The notes under the pieces: generated by a model
What the model saw: the letters and a program-made list of their open reading frames with translations, nothing else
Database searches by the model: none
What the model was told of the DNA's origin: nothing
DNA from: Shewanella glacialimarina
Lineage (GTDB): Bacteria > Pseudomonadota > Gammaproteobacteria > Enterobacterales > Shewanellaceae
Length of the DNA stretch: 64,000 nucleotides
NCBI RefSeq assembly: GCF_020511155.1
Contig: NZ_CP041216.1
Span: 248,001 to 312,000 of the forward strand
Direction: 5' to 3'
Made by a program: the position numbers and the translations under genes
In this document: positions 1 to 9,108 of the stretch, piece by piece
Numbering within the stretch: the first letter of the stretch is position 1
How the letters are laid out: the number at the start of each line of letters is the position of its first letter

Positions 1-2167
1 CTTGGTACATGGCAATGTCAGCTTGCTTCATCACTTCTGAAGTGGTGGTTAAGTGATCCTTAAACAACACCACACCAATGCTGGTAGTGCAATTATAGTG
101 AATGTCGTTGAGCTGAAATACGTCATTCATTCTGGTCAAAATAGTGGTGCAAATAGTTGTTTTTTTTGATGCCGCAATAATATCTTCTTCATCAAGCCCT
201 TCTAATATAATGACAAATTCATCACCGCCTATTCTGGCCAGGGTATCTTCTTTTCGTATGCAGTCACTTAATCTGGTAGCAATTAATGTGAGTAAGAGGT
301 CACCTACATCATGACCGTGGGTGTCATTAAGCATTTTAAAATGGTCGATGTCTAAAAACAGTACTGCATTATTTTTATGGAGTCGTTTATTGGAAATAAT
401 CACTCGATTTAATCTATCCAGTAATAGGCGCCGATTGGGTAGCTCAGTCAGTGGGTCGTAAAAGGCTAACTGTTGAATTTTTTGTTCATTATTTTTACGT
501 ATGGTCATGTCATTGATAGTGATAACGTAATTTGTAATACATTGATTCTCATTGCGGACAGCATCGATAAATAAATAAGCTGGAAAGGTAGAGCCATTTT
601 TATGGTTATGCCATATCTCACCCTCCCAATTATCGGTTTCAACCACCTTATTCCAAATCTCATTATGAAAATTGTCATCGTAAAGCGCAGTATTAAATAA
701 GTTAGGTTGCTTGCCTATTAGCTCTTCTTCTGGATAGCCAGTAATCGTGCTAAAGGCCTTGTTTACTTGTAAAATTGCTCGATTAGTATCGGTAATGAAA
801 ATTCCTTCATTCGACTCGAATACCTTGGCCGCTAAACGAAGTTTTTGTTCCAACTGTTTACGCTCAGTAATATCAGATATGCCTGTGATGTAACCGACCA
901 CTTGCTGTTGTTCATCAAACTCGGGGACGTACTGAACTAATAATTCCTGTGTAAACAAGCATAAGTCATAGGTCACTGAAACCCCTGACAGCACCTTATC
1001 AATATGTTGACTAATTTCTTGGTAAATTATTTCCCCAAAGATGCTTTTCACCGGCTGACCCACAATGTCGTCAGGTTTTAGCCCAAACAAGGCTGCATAA
1101 GATTGCGTCGCATAAATAAACTCTTGCTGCTTGTTGCATCTGGCAATATAAAAAGGCGAATTGTCGTTAATAAATTGCAATCGTTGCTGCTGCTCGATCA
1201 GCTTTGTCTCAGCGTTTTTAAATGCTGTAATGTCTTGGGAAAACCCCGATATTGTATGTGATTTACCATCAGGACTTGCGATACGTTTACCACGGCATTC
1301 TATCCATCGAGTTGTTCCATCACTGGGGCGAGTTATAGGGTATTGAATGTTATGTTCGATGCCGTTGTTATAACAGGACGTTATTGACTCAATTAAAGTG
1401 TGCTGATATTCAACGGGGATCAACTGACAAAGCATTTCTAGACAAGGTTGTTGATCTTTTGATAACCCAAATAAGCTATACATTTGATCAGACCAATGCA
1501 GCGGTGCGTGTAAATCGACTAAATCCCAGTAGCCAACCTGAGCATAGTACATCGCTTCTTCAAAGCGTTTTTCGCTATTGACCAACTGTTGCTGAATGTC
1601 ATAGTTCAGTCTTGTTTTACGCATCAGGTGCAAGGTGTTAGTTGATAAATTAGCATAGCTGGACAAAATGACATTGATAAGGCGTCGAGTTGACCCCTGC
1701 ATTTGCTGTTGTGAATGGGCTTTAGCCTCTTTTAAAGGTACTCCCTGTTGCAACATCATGACTAGGATTGCCATGTAGCGGTCACTTTCTAAAATATGGG
1801 ATGCTAACCATTGGGTGAGAAAAGATATCATTTGCTCGAGTAAAGCATCAGATGGCGTTGTAGTGAGTTGAGTTTGCAGGGTAATGACCTGCTGAACAAA
1901 ATCATCATGGCCTAATTTGTGGTTTGTACTAAGTTGATGATTGGGCAAGTATTGATGCCAGATATCTTCTTCAGTTTTAAAGTGGTAAACAGTGTAATTA
2001 ATTAGCTCTTGGAATATGGCATTCATATCTATCACTGAGGTACTAAATACCGCCTGATTTGCCAGGCGATTTAAAATGATGACTAATTTTTTATGCTGTT
2101 CATCGATTTTTGCTAATCCTGTGCAAAAATTTTCATTCCATGGAAAAATATCTATCGATTCAGTCAC
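1..2167 (-). CDS. Hemerythrin-PAS-GGDEF diguanylate cyclase (C-terminus cut by window)
   Basis: Likely a c-di-GMP synthase that senses oxygen, NO or redox state. About 722 codons are present and the gene runs off the left edge. The first ~135 residues are a bacteriohemerythrin domain with the iron-ligand pattern: IDEQH, then HFKTEED (HxxxE), HQYLPNH and a later H, and SHILESD (HxxxxD). About three PAS-type segments follow, each ending near a DIT or DMT motif (SGFSQDITAF, TGISDITERK, TINDMTIRK). The GGDEF domain starts at LAFYDPLTELPNRR and carries an intact ARIGGDEF active site. The last visible residues are KQADIAMYQ, so little is missing unless an EAL domain follows. The GTG start at 2167 was chosen because an in-frame stop lies just upstream and the hemerythrin fold begins about ten residues later. 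No transmembrane segment is visible, so the protein is probably cytoplasmic. The architecture is seen; ligand and output are inferred. Confidence 0.9.
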   Translation of the reverse strand, partial: MTESIDIFPWNENFCTGLAKIDEQHKKLVIILNRLANQAVFSTSVIDMNAIFQELINYTVYHFKTEEDIWHQYLPNHQLSTNHKLGHDDFVQQVITLQTQLTTTPSDALLEQMISFLTQWLASHILESDRYMAILVMMLQQGVPLKEAKAHSQQQMQGSTRRLINVILSSYANLSTNTLHLMRKTRLNYDIQQQLVNSEKRFEEAMYYAQVGYWDLVDLHAPLHWSDQMYSLFGLSKDQQPCLEMLCQLIPVEYQHTLIESITSCYNNGIEHNIQYPITRPSDGTTRWIECRGKRIASPDGKSHTISGFSQDITAFKNAETKLIEQQQRLQFINDNSPFYIARCNKQQEFIYATQSYAALFGLKPDDIVGQPVKSIFGEIIYQEISQHIDKVLSGVSVTYDLCLFTQELLVQYVPEFDEQQQVVGYITGISDITERKQLEQKLRLAAKVFESNEGIFITDTNRAILQVNKAFSTITGYPEEELIGKQPNLFNTALYDDNFHNEIWNKVVETDNWEGEIWHNHKNGSTFPAYLFIDAVRNENQCITNYVITINDMTIRKNNEQKIQQLAFYDPLTELPNRRLLLDRLNRVIISNKRLHKNNAVLFLDIDHFKMLNDTHGHDVGDLLLTLIATRLSDCIRKEDTLARIGGDEFVIILEGLDEEDIIAASKKTTICTTILTRMNDVFQLNDIHYNCTTSIGVVLFKDHLTTTSEVMKQADIAMYQ

Positions 2168-2370
2168 TATGCCACCAATTAAATTCTGGTATCTCTAAGT
2201 AATCAGTATAGTTGTACATTTTACACTTGTGGATGAATTTTAATTTTCCTGACAATTGTTGTGATCAATTTCTACGGTTTCGTAAAGTAAAAATCATGTT
2301 CAATATCTAATTTTATGCGGTTTGTGGTATGGTGAGGCAATTTTAAAATTTAAGCCTATAAACATCTGCT

Positions 2371-4734
2371 ATGCATAATATTGCCCAAATAATTGCCCAA
2401 GAATTGAATGTTCGCCAACAACAAGTCGATGCCACTATCGCCTTGCTTAATGATGGTGCCACAGTGCCCTTTATTGCTCGTTACCGTAAAGAAGCTACCG
2501 GCGGGTTAGATGATACTCAGTTACGGCAGCTTTACTCCCGTTTAGGGTATCTAACCGAGATGAGCGACCGACGTCAGGTAATTTTGTCTAGCATCGACGC
2601 ACAGGGTAAGTTAACTCCAGCGTTAAAGTATGCAATCGATGAAGCCGACAGCAAAACTCGCCTTGAAGATTTATATTTGCCTTATAAACCTAAGCGTCGT
2701 ACTAAAGGGCAAATAGCCATTGAAGCTGGCATTGAGCCATTGGTCGATATATTGCTTGCCGATCGCAGCGCAGATGCTGACGCTAAAGCCGCCGAATTTA
2801 TTAACTCTGAAGCCGGTTTTGCAGATGCAAAAGCTGTGCTGGATGGCGCACGTTTTATTTTGATGGAACGCTTTGCCGAAGATGCTGATCTGGTCCTTAA
2901 AATTCGTAACCATTTAGCCCAACAGGCTGTGTTTGAAAGCAAAGTGGTTAAAGGCAAAGAAAAAGAAGGCGCTAAGTTCCGCGATTACTTTGAACAAAGT
3001 GAAAGAATCACTAAAGTGCCATCACATCGCGCCTTAGCTATGCTTCGTGGCCGCAATGAAGGTATTTTAAGTTTAAGCATGAATGCCGACCCTGATACTG
3101 AAGCCAAACAAGGCAGTTATTGTGAAGTAATTATTGCCGACCATTTCAAGCTTAAACTCACAGATTCAAGTGTCGATCAATGGTTAAAAACCGTTGTTAC
3201 CTCGACGTGGCGCATTAAAATTGCGTTACAAATGGAAACTGAATTTATTACTAAAATGCGTGAAAGCGCCGAAGAAGAAGCGATTAAAGTCTTTGCCCGC
3301 AACTTGGGTGATTTGCTTATGGCTTCGCCTGCGGGCGCAAAAGCGACTATGGGGCTAGACCCTGGTATTCGTACCGGTGTGAAGGTTGCTATTGTTGATA
3401 ACACCGGCAAGTTAGTTGCCCATACAACGGTTTTCCCGCATGCGCCACAAAATCTGTGGGACAAATCAATAAAGACATTATCCAATCTGGTTGGTATGCA
3501 TAAAGTGGACATTATCGCGATAGGTAATGGCACTGGCTCGCGTGAAACCGACAAGCTGGCAGGTGAGTTAATTGCGGCGGTAAAAGAAAGCCGTCCAACT
3601 CTAACTAAAGTCATGGTCAGTGAAGCGGGTGCTTCTATTTACTCGGCTTCCGAATTTGCCGCCAATGAATTTCCCGATTTAGATGTGTCGATTCGAGGCG
3701 CGGTGTCAATTGCGCGTCGTTTACAAGACCCATTAGCCGAGCTAGTTAAAATTGAACCTAAAGCCATTGGTGTAGGGCAATATCAACATGATGTTAGCCA
3801 AAGCCAGTTATCGCAATCGCTTGAAGCTGTGGTTGAAGACTGTGTGAACAGTGTGGGTGTTGATTTAAATATGGCCTCTGCGCCGTTATTGGCACAAGTG
3901 GCTGGGCTGAATAAAACCTTAGCGAAAAACGTGGTTGATTACCGTGATGAACATGGCCAATTCACTAACCGTAAGCAATTATTGAAAGTGGCGCGTTTAG
4001 GGCCGAAAGCTTATGAGCAAGCCGCAGGATTTTTACGCATTCGCAATGGTGATAATCCACTTGATGGTTCAGCAGTGCATCCCGAAGCGTATTCAATTGT
4101 TGAGTCTATTGCCGCCGCGTCGAAACATGATGTTGCCCAATTGATTGGTAATGGCGAGTTATTAAAGGGCGTGAAAGCTGAGCTGTTTGTCACTGAATCA
4201 TTTGGTTTACCGACCATTACCGATATTTTGGCTGAGTTAGATAAACCCGGGCGAGATCCGCGTGGTGAGTTTAAAACAGCCAACTTTAAAGACGGTGTTG
4301 AAGCGCTTAACGATTTAAAAGTGGACATGATCCTTGAAGGCGTTGTGACTAATGTGACTAATTTTGGTGCCTTTGTTGATGTGGGTGTTCATCAGGATGG
4401 TTTAGTGCATATATCGTCGCTAACCGACAAGTTTGTCAGTGATCCGCATACCATAGTGAAAGCGGGTGACGTGGTTAAAGTCAAAGTGATGGAAGTGGAT
4501 ATTGAGCGCCGCCGAGTCAGCTTAAGCATGCGCCTTGATGAAATACCGCAACCGGCTAATACAGACGGCAAGCCACAATTTATTGGTCAGCCTGGCAAGG
4601 GTAAACCTGCTCATAATAAAGGCCAAAAACCTGCGCATGCTGGTAGAAATGTTACACCGCCAAAAGTTAAAGTGCCGGCTAATGCCGCTATGGGTAATGC
4701 GTTCGCGGATGCTTTGGCTAAAATGAAAAAGTAA
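2371..4734 (+). CDS. tex: Transcription accessory protein Tex, S1 RNA-binding
   Basis: Tex is a conserved cytoplasmic nucleic-acid-binding protein linked to transcription and RNA metabolism. The 787-residue length is typical. Domains in order: helical Tex N-terminus (1-~190); a YqgF/RNase H-like fold with [15 protein letters not shown] near residue 328; paired helix-hairpin-helix motifs near 500-560 ([15 protein letters not shown] and [14 protein letters not shown]); an S1 domain near 650-720 with [17 protein letters not shown] and RRRVSLSMR; and a basic tail rich in Lys, Pro and Gly. The gene is divergent from the hemerythrin-GGDEF gene and is followed by a strong terminator, so it is probably monocistronic. 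The ATG start begins [12 protein letters not shown], as usual in the family. Identification is very secure. Confidence 0.97.
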   Translation: MHNIAQIIAQELNVRQQQVDATIALLNDGATVPFIARYRKEATGGLDDTQLRQLYSRLGYLTEMSDRRQVILSSIDAQGKLTPALKYAIDEADSKTRLEDLYLPYKPKRRTKGQIAIEAGIEPLVDILLADRSADADAKAAEFINSEAGFADAKAVLDGARFILMERFAEDADLVLKIRNHLAQQAVFESKVVKGKEKEGAKFRDYFEQSERITKVPSHRALAMLRGRNEGILSLSMNADPDTEAKQGSYCEVIIADHFKLKLTDSSVDQWLKTVVTSTWRIKIALQMETEFITKMRESAEEEAIKVFARNLGDLLMASPAGAKATMGLDPGIRTGVKVAIVDNTGKLVAHTTVFPHAPQNLWDKSIKTLSNLVGMHKVDIIAIGNGTGSRETDKLAGELIAAVKESRPTLTKVMVSEAGASIYSASEFAANEFPDLDVSIRGAVSIARRLQDPLAELVKIEPKAIGVGQYQHDVSQSQLSQSLEAVVEDCVNSVGVDLNMASAPLLAQVAGLNKTLAKNVVDYRDEHGQFTNRKQLLKVARLGPKAYEQAAGFLRIRNGDNPLDGSAVHPEAYSIVESIAAASKHDVAQLIGNGELLKGVKAELFVTESFGLPTITDILAELDKPGRDPRGEFKTANFKDGVEALNDLKVDMILEGVVTNVTNFGAFVDVGVHQDGLVHISSLTDKFVSDPHTIVKAGDVVKVKVMEVDIERRRVSLSMRLDEIPQPANTDGKPQFIGQPGKGKPAHNKGQKPAHAGRNVTPPKVKVPANAAMGNAFADALAKMKK

Positions 4735-4757
4735 TTTTGCTTGTATATATCATTCAG

Positions 4758-4784
4758 AAAGCGCTTATTAGTAAGCGCTTTTTT
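4758..4784 (+). terminator. Rho-independent terminator of tex
   Basis: A perfect 10-bp stem (AAAGCGCTTA / TAAGCGCTTT) with the 4-base loop TTAG runs into a T-tract 24 bases after the tex stop codon. Confidence 0.9.
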
Positions 4785-4840
4785 GTTTTTATGCCTGTTA
4801 TAAACTGAAGTTTCACTGGGCAAGTGAACATTCAGTATTT

Positions 4841-4879
4841 CTTAAGCCATTCTTAAGTTTGGTTGTGGATGATACATTT
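4841..4879 (+). promoter_or_regulatory. PmrA box and promoter of the eptA operon
   Basis: CTTAAG-N5-CTTAAG occupies 4841-4857 and exactly matches the tandem half-site read by PmrA/BasR regulators. The second CTTAAG would sit at the -35 position; a candidate -10 (TACATT, 4874-4879) follows after 16 bp. eptA starts 39 bp further on. The match is seen; control by the response regulator encoded at 6679-7353 is inferred. Confidence 0.75.
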
Positions 4880-4918
4880 AGGTAATTAAGAATATTAAAT
4901 CATCATAATAGGTAAAGC

Positions 4919-6586
4919 ATGTCGACACTTTCTAAACTATTTTTACGTATTGGCTCTCCTCAATTACATGTCACTAGCGTTATTATTCTATTGTCAGTTT
5001 ATTTTGCTGTTGTGTTAAATTACCCAATTAATCAACGTATTTATGAATTATCAACAGAAGGCCATCTGCTGTTTAAGCTGTCTCCTGCTGTGCTGTTAAC
5101 CGGACTATTCTTAATTATTTTCAGCATGTTTTCTATTTCTATTAAGTATGTGTTTAAGCCTTTTGTGACATTGTTATTAGTGTCGTCAGCCACGACCATG
5201 TTCGCTATGTTGTTTTATAATGTCATGTTTGACTATGGCATGATTGAAAATATCTTTGAGACTAATACTGGTGAGGCTTGGTCTTATGTGAGTTTACCCT
5301 CGGTGTTATTTGTCAGCACTTTGGGTATTTTTCCATCATTATTATTGTTACGAACTCGGGTTATTCGGGCCGACAGTATCTTAAAAGGTGTCTTGCAACG
5401 TATTGGATTAGTTGTTATTGGCTTAGCACTTGTTGGTGTTGTAGCGTTATTTTTTTACAAGGATTACGCTTCTGTAGGGCGTAATAATCATTACTTAAAT
5501 AAAATGATTAACCCAGCACACATTTTTAATACCGTTAAGTACATCAATAATACCTATTTAACAGAGCCATTAGTTTACAAGGCGCGTGGCACAGATGCCC
5601 ACCTAGCCGCCAAGAAAAACCCAAAACCAACCCTATTTGTGCTGGTAGTAGGCGAAACAGCCAGGGCGGAAAATATGGCTTATTATGGCTACTCTCGAAA
5701 CACCAATCCTTTTACTCAGTCGCTGGATATGATCAGTGTTGCTAATGTATCTTCATGTGGCACGGCAACCGCGCATTCATTACCTTGTATGATGTCTGAT
5801 ATGAATCGGGATAATTTTAAGCGAAATCAGGCTAATGCCCAAGACAATGTGTTAGAGGTATTACAGCAAGCGGGCATTGAAGTGACTTGGTTTGAAAGTG
5901 ATGGTGGTGACAAAGAGGTTGCTAGTCGCATTACTAAGAAAGAGGTCGCCATAAGTGATAATAATCCGCTTTGCGATGGTCTAACCTGTTTTGATGCGGT
6001 TTTAGTTGAACAACTGTCAGCTCATATCAAAGCAAGCGCGGTAAATGACCTAGGGTCTACTTTGCAAAATCAATTTATTGCTTTGCACACTATTGGTAGC
6101 CATGGCCCGACATATTGGAAGCGTTACCCGAAAGAGATGGAGGTGTTTACGCCCGCTTGTAATCGCAGTGATATTGAAAACTGTACCGATGAAGAAATCG
6201 TTAATGTGTATGACAATACGATACATTACACCGATTATATTTTGTCTCAGGTTGTTAGTATATTAAAGCAGTATGAGTCTGAATATCAGGTTGCCATGTT
6301 GTATGTCTCTGATCACGGTGAGTCATTAGGTGAAAATGGTCTTTATCTGCATGGTACACCTTACGCGATAGCCCCAAGCCAACAAACTCATGTGCCTTGG
6401 CTGATGTGGTTGCCTGAAAGCTATACAGAAGCAAAAATGCTTGACCGGAAATGCATTGTTGAACAGGCCAGTAAAGGTGAACACTCACATGCCAATCTTT
6501 TTCATACTCTATTGGGTTTATATGGCGTAGAGACCCATTTAAGAAATAGTCAACTTGATATCAGTCATGGCTGCAAAGTGATTTAA
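4919..6586 (+). CDS. eptA: Lipid A phosphoethanolamine transferase EptA-like
   Basis: Transfers phosphoethanolamine from phosphatidylethanolamine to lipid A in the periplasm, which lowers surface charge and binding of cationic peptides. At 555 residues it has the family length. The N-terminal ~215 residues hold five hydrophobic segments (DUF1705-type membrane domain). The rest is an alkaline-phosphatase/sulfatase fold with the nucleophile motif VVGETARAENM (the Thr is modified), TIGSHGPTY, and the metal motif SDHGESLGENG followed by HGTPYAIAP. A two-component pair follows 92 bp downstream on the same strand, and a PmrA box lies upstream, the usual arrangement of an eptA-pmrA-pmrB operon. It belongs to the same superfamily as mobile MCR enzymes, but the context here is chromosomal. 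Confidence 0.93.
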   Translation: MSTLSKLFLRIGSPQLHVTSVIILLSVYFAVVLNYPINQRIYELSTEGHLLFKLSPAVLLTGLFLIIFSMFSISIKYVFKPFVTLLLVSSATTMFAMLFYNVMFDYGMIENIFETNTGEAWSYVSLPSVLFVSTLGIFPSLLLLRTRVIRADSILKGVLQRIGLVVIGLALVGVVALFFYKDYASVGRNNHYLNKMINPAHIFNTVKYINNTYLTEPLVYKARGTDAHLAAKKNPKPTLFVLVVGETARAENMAYYGYSRNTNPFTQSLDMISVANVSSCGTATAHSLPCMMSDMNRDNFKRNQANAQDNVLEVLQQAGIEVTWFESDGGDKEVASRITKKEVAISDNNPLCDGLTCFDAVLVEQLSAHIKASAVNDLGSTLQNQFIALHTIGSHGPTYWKRYPKEMEVFTPACNRSDIENCTDEEIVNVYDNTIHYTDYILSQVVSILKQYESEYQVAMLYVSDHGESLGENGLYLHGTPYAIAPSQQTHVPWLMWLPESYTEAKMLDRKCIVEQASKGEHSHANLFHTLLGLYGVETHLRNSQLDISHGCKVI

Positions 6587-6678
6587 GCAATGTAGATATA
6601 TGAATCGACAGAATGCTGGCGCTTGAGATGTCCAGTGGTATACCTATAAATGCGTTAATGGAATAAGCAGGAAGATAG

Positions 6679-7353
6679 ATGAAAGTGTTGCTAATTGAAG
6701 ATTCTGAAGCGCTTCGTCGGGGGATCAGAGTAGGACTGGATCATTTGGGTTATACGGTTGATGAAACTGGTGATGGTTCTGAAGGCCTCAGTATGGCGCT
6801 GACAAATCATTATGACTTTATTATTTTAGACTTAATGCTGCCCAATGTAGATGGTATTAGTTTACTTAAAAGTATTCGTAAACTGGGCAACCAAGCCAAG
6901 GTGATTATCTTATCGGCAAAATCATTAACTGAAGATCGCGTCGCCGGTTTACTCGCTGGGGCTGATGATTACCTCACCAAACCTTTTTCATTTGACGAAC
7001 TTCAGGCTCGTTTGGTTACCTTGGGCCGCCGCGGTGATCTAACCTCACATTCGAAAAATATACGATTGGGTGAGTTACTGCTTGATGATAATCAAAAGGT
7101 ATTAATTTATAAGCAGACAATCATAGAGTTAACTAAAAATGAATACAAAATTATCGAGTATTTATTTAACAACCCTAATCAAGTGCTTAATCCTGAACAA
7201 ATAAGTGAAGCCGTTGTCGGCTCATTTAACCATTTATCTAAAAATACTATCGAAGCCCATTTGTCGGCCGTGCGTAAAAAAGCAAATCTAGTGGGAGCGA
7301 CGTTACCGATAAAAAACAAACGCGGTTTTGGTTATTTTGTGGGTGAAGATTAA
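6679..7353 (+). CDS. pmrA: PmrA/BasR-like OmpR-family response regulator
   Basis: A 224-residue DNA-binding response regulator. The receiver domain (1-~115) shows acidic residues in LLIEDSE, the phospho-acceptor Asp in IILDLMLPNVDG (residue 51 region), the Thr/Ser position in ILSAKS, and the Lys in LTKPFSFDEL. The C-terminal half is an OmpR/PhoB winged helix with LTKNEYKIIEYL and KNTIEAHLSAVRKK, ending KRGFGYFVGED. Its stop overlaps the start of the kinase gene by one base (TAATG), indicating translational coupling. The link to PmrA rests on the eptA neighbour and the PmrA box, not on sequence alone; a QseB-type name would fit the domains equally well. Confidence 0.85.
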   Translation: MKVLLIEDSEALRRGIRVGLDHLGYTVDETGDGSEGLSMALTNHYDFIILDLMLPNVDGISLLKSIRKLGNQAKVIILSAKSLTEDRVAGLLAGADDYLTKPFSFDELQARLVTLGRRGDLTSHSKNIRLGELLLDDNQKVLIYKQTIIELTKNEYKIIEYLFNNPNQVLNPEQISEAVVGSFNHLSKNTIEAHLSAVRKKANLVGATLPIKNKRGFGYFVGED

Positions 7354-8816
7354 TGACATCATTAGCTAATAACCTAGTTAATAGGATGACATGGGCGGTA
7401 TTAATTATTGTGGTATTGGTATTTTTAGCCGTTGATATCATTATTGATAACTGGATTGATACCGAATTTGATAATGCATTAACCACCAAGTCGAACTACC
7501 TTAAAACCTTAATTAAAGTGTCGCCGGCAGGAGTCGAGTTTGATTTTGCGGGGGAGTTTATGCCTGAGTTTACTTTACCTGCCAAAGGGGAGTATTTTCA
7601 GCTGTGGCAAAATGGCGTTGTGTTCGAACGGTCTGAATCTTTGGCGCATTTTGCTCAAGCAAATCTAATAAAAGCCGATTTGGCTATTAATGGTCGTCAG
7701 TTTTTCGATGTGACCTTGCCAGATGGGCGTTCAGGAAGAGCAATGGTGTCTGTTTTTGAACCACAGGTGCCTGATAAATATCAAAGTGTCATCACTGAAA
7801 ATATCGCTCCCATGGTATTAACTGTGGCGCTGTCAGAAGAAGAGTTAAATCATATTCTGATTATTATAGATTCCAGTTTGGCAATTGGTTTATTGCTGGT
7901 TATTTTGTTCATGCGCTGGGCTGTGGTGAACTTGATTCACCGGGGTTTGCAGCCATTGAATGATCTAAACCAGGCGCTCAAAGATATCGACTTCCAGCAA
8001 GCTGAGTTAAAACTTCCTGCCCATTTTAAAGCGTTTATCGAAATTGAACCGATAAAAAATGAACTCAATAAATTTCTAAGAATCAATCACAAACATCTGC
8101 AGAATGAAAAACGGATCACCGCCGATATTGCCCACGAGCTTAAAACCCCGATCAGTGAGCTAATTAGTTTAAGTGAAATCTATATACGTTATCCCGACGA
8201 CGAACGAATAGGCGTGAGCTACAAGCAAGATGTACTCAGCATAAGCTTAAAAATGAAAGATATAGTCAATAATTTATTATTACTGCAAAAGGCGTCTTCC
8301 GAAGGGTTGCAATTAAGCCAAACTTTGATTGATGTTAAAGCTTTTATTCAAAAAATCGTCGCTGAGTTAAATGCTTTGCGAAGCGGATCGTTAGCCAGAG
8401 TCAACGTCATCAGTGAGTTAAATGGAGTCATGTGCCAAACAGATGCGTTTTCGCTTCATACTGTACTGTATAACTTGATTGATAATGCACTGTTTTACAG
8501 CCCGCAGCAGTCAAAGGTTGATATTCGTCTTATTAAGCAAAAACAACCTGTTCAGGGCAACAAATCAGCGATGATAGTGATCACCATTGAAAATGAGTTA
8601 CTTAATAGTATCAGTGATGATGATTTAGACCGTTTGACGCTCCCTTTGTTTCAAACCGAAAAGTCACGTCAACACCAAAATAGGCATGGGCTGGGTTTAG
8701 CTATTGTGGATAATATAGCCCAGGTGAACCAATACGCTTTTTCGTTTGGCCTCGTTGATACAAATCGAATCGCATTTACCTTTACATTGCCAGTGATGGG
8801 CGATATTAGTGGCTGA
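7353..8816 (+). CDS. pmrB: PmrB/BasS-like sensor histidine kinase
   Basis: A 487-residue inner-membrane sensor kinase. The first transmembrane helix is near residues 11-31, then a periplasmic loop of ~140 residues and a second helix near 168-190. The phospho-acceptor His is in TADIAHELKTPISEL (~260). The ATPase region has an N box (LYNLIDNALFYS) and a G box (RHGLGLAIVDNIAQ). The D/F box is poorly conserved. It pairs with the overlapping upstream regulator and should control eptA. The periplasmic loop lacks an obvious ExxE metal-binding motif of the enteric PmrB type, so the inducing signal cannot be stated. Confidence 0.87.
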   Translation: MTSLANNLVNRMTWAVLIIVVLVFLAVDIIIDNWIDTEFDNALTTKSNYLKTLIKVSPAGVEFDFAGEFMPEFTLPAKGEYFQLWQNGVVFERSESLAHFAQANLIKADLAINGRQFFDVTLPDGRSGRAMVSVFEPQVPDKYQSVITENIAPMVLTVALSEEELNHILIIIDSSLAIGLLLVILFMRWAVVNLIHRGLQPLNDLNQALKDIDFQQAELKLPAHFKAFIEIEPIKNELNKFLRINHKHLQNEKRITADIAHELKTPISELISLSEIYIRYPDDERIGVSYKQDVLSISLKMKDIVNNLLLLQKASSEGLQLSQTLIDVKAFIQKIVAELNALRSGSLARVNVISELNGVMCQTDAFSLHTVLYNLIDNALFYSPQQSKVDIRLIKQKQPVQGNKSAMIVITIENELLNSISDDDLDRLTLPLFQTEKSRQHQNRHGLGLAIVDNIAQVNQYAFSFGLVDTNRIAFTFTLPVMGDISG

Positions 8817-9040
8817 CAAGAGACAATGGGTTAAGTAAATGTGAATTTTATTAGTTTACAGTGAACTAATATTTATATTGAGCGTCAAATTTGAATCGAA
8901 ATAATCATAAACAATGAGTTTTATTTTATAAGCTGACTGTAATCATTGAACAATATCGCATTAATCATTATTTGACACATGTTAGTATTCTGTTAACGTG
9001 CACGTCGCTGATTGCCGGTGTTAAAACCGATTGCTGTTAT

Positions 9041-9074
9041 GACACAAAGTATCGTGCCATAGACATAAAGTATC
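9041..9074 (+). repeat. Two near-identical 13-bp direct repeats, 21 bp apart
   Basis: GACACAAAGTATC (9041-9053) and GACATAAAGTATC (9062-9074) differ at one base and are spaced 21 bp, two helical turns. They lie 35-68 bp upstream of the next start codon, where an operator or promoter would sit. The function is not known. Confidence 0.5.
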
Positions 9075-9108
9075 CTAAAAATAACAGAATAATATATTGG
9101 AGTCATTA

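Noticed and set aside
3177-3614. 145-codon open frame antisense to tex
   Set aside because: Lies wholly within the conserved tex coding frame, has no ribosome binding site, and reads as low-quality Ser/Ala/Thr-rich antisense translation.
4919-6586. Mobile colistin-resistance (mcr) gene
   Set aside because: It is the same enzyme family, but lies with its own two-component genes and PmrA box in a housekeeping region without mobile elements.
8850-8870. Terminator after the PmrB-like kinase gene
   Set aside because: The inverted repeat ATTAGTT(T)AC / GT(G)AACTAAT is AT-rich, has almost no loop and is not followed by a T-run.
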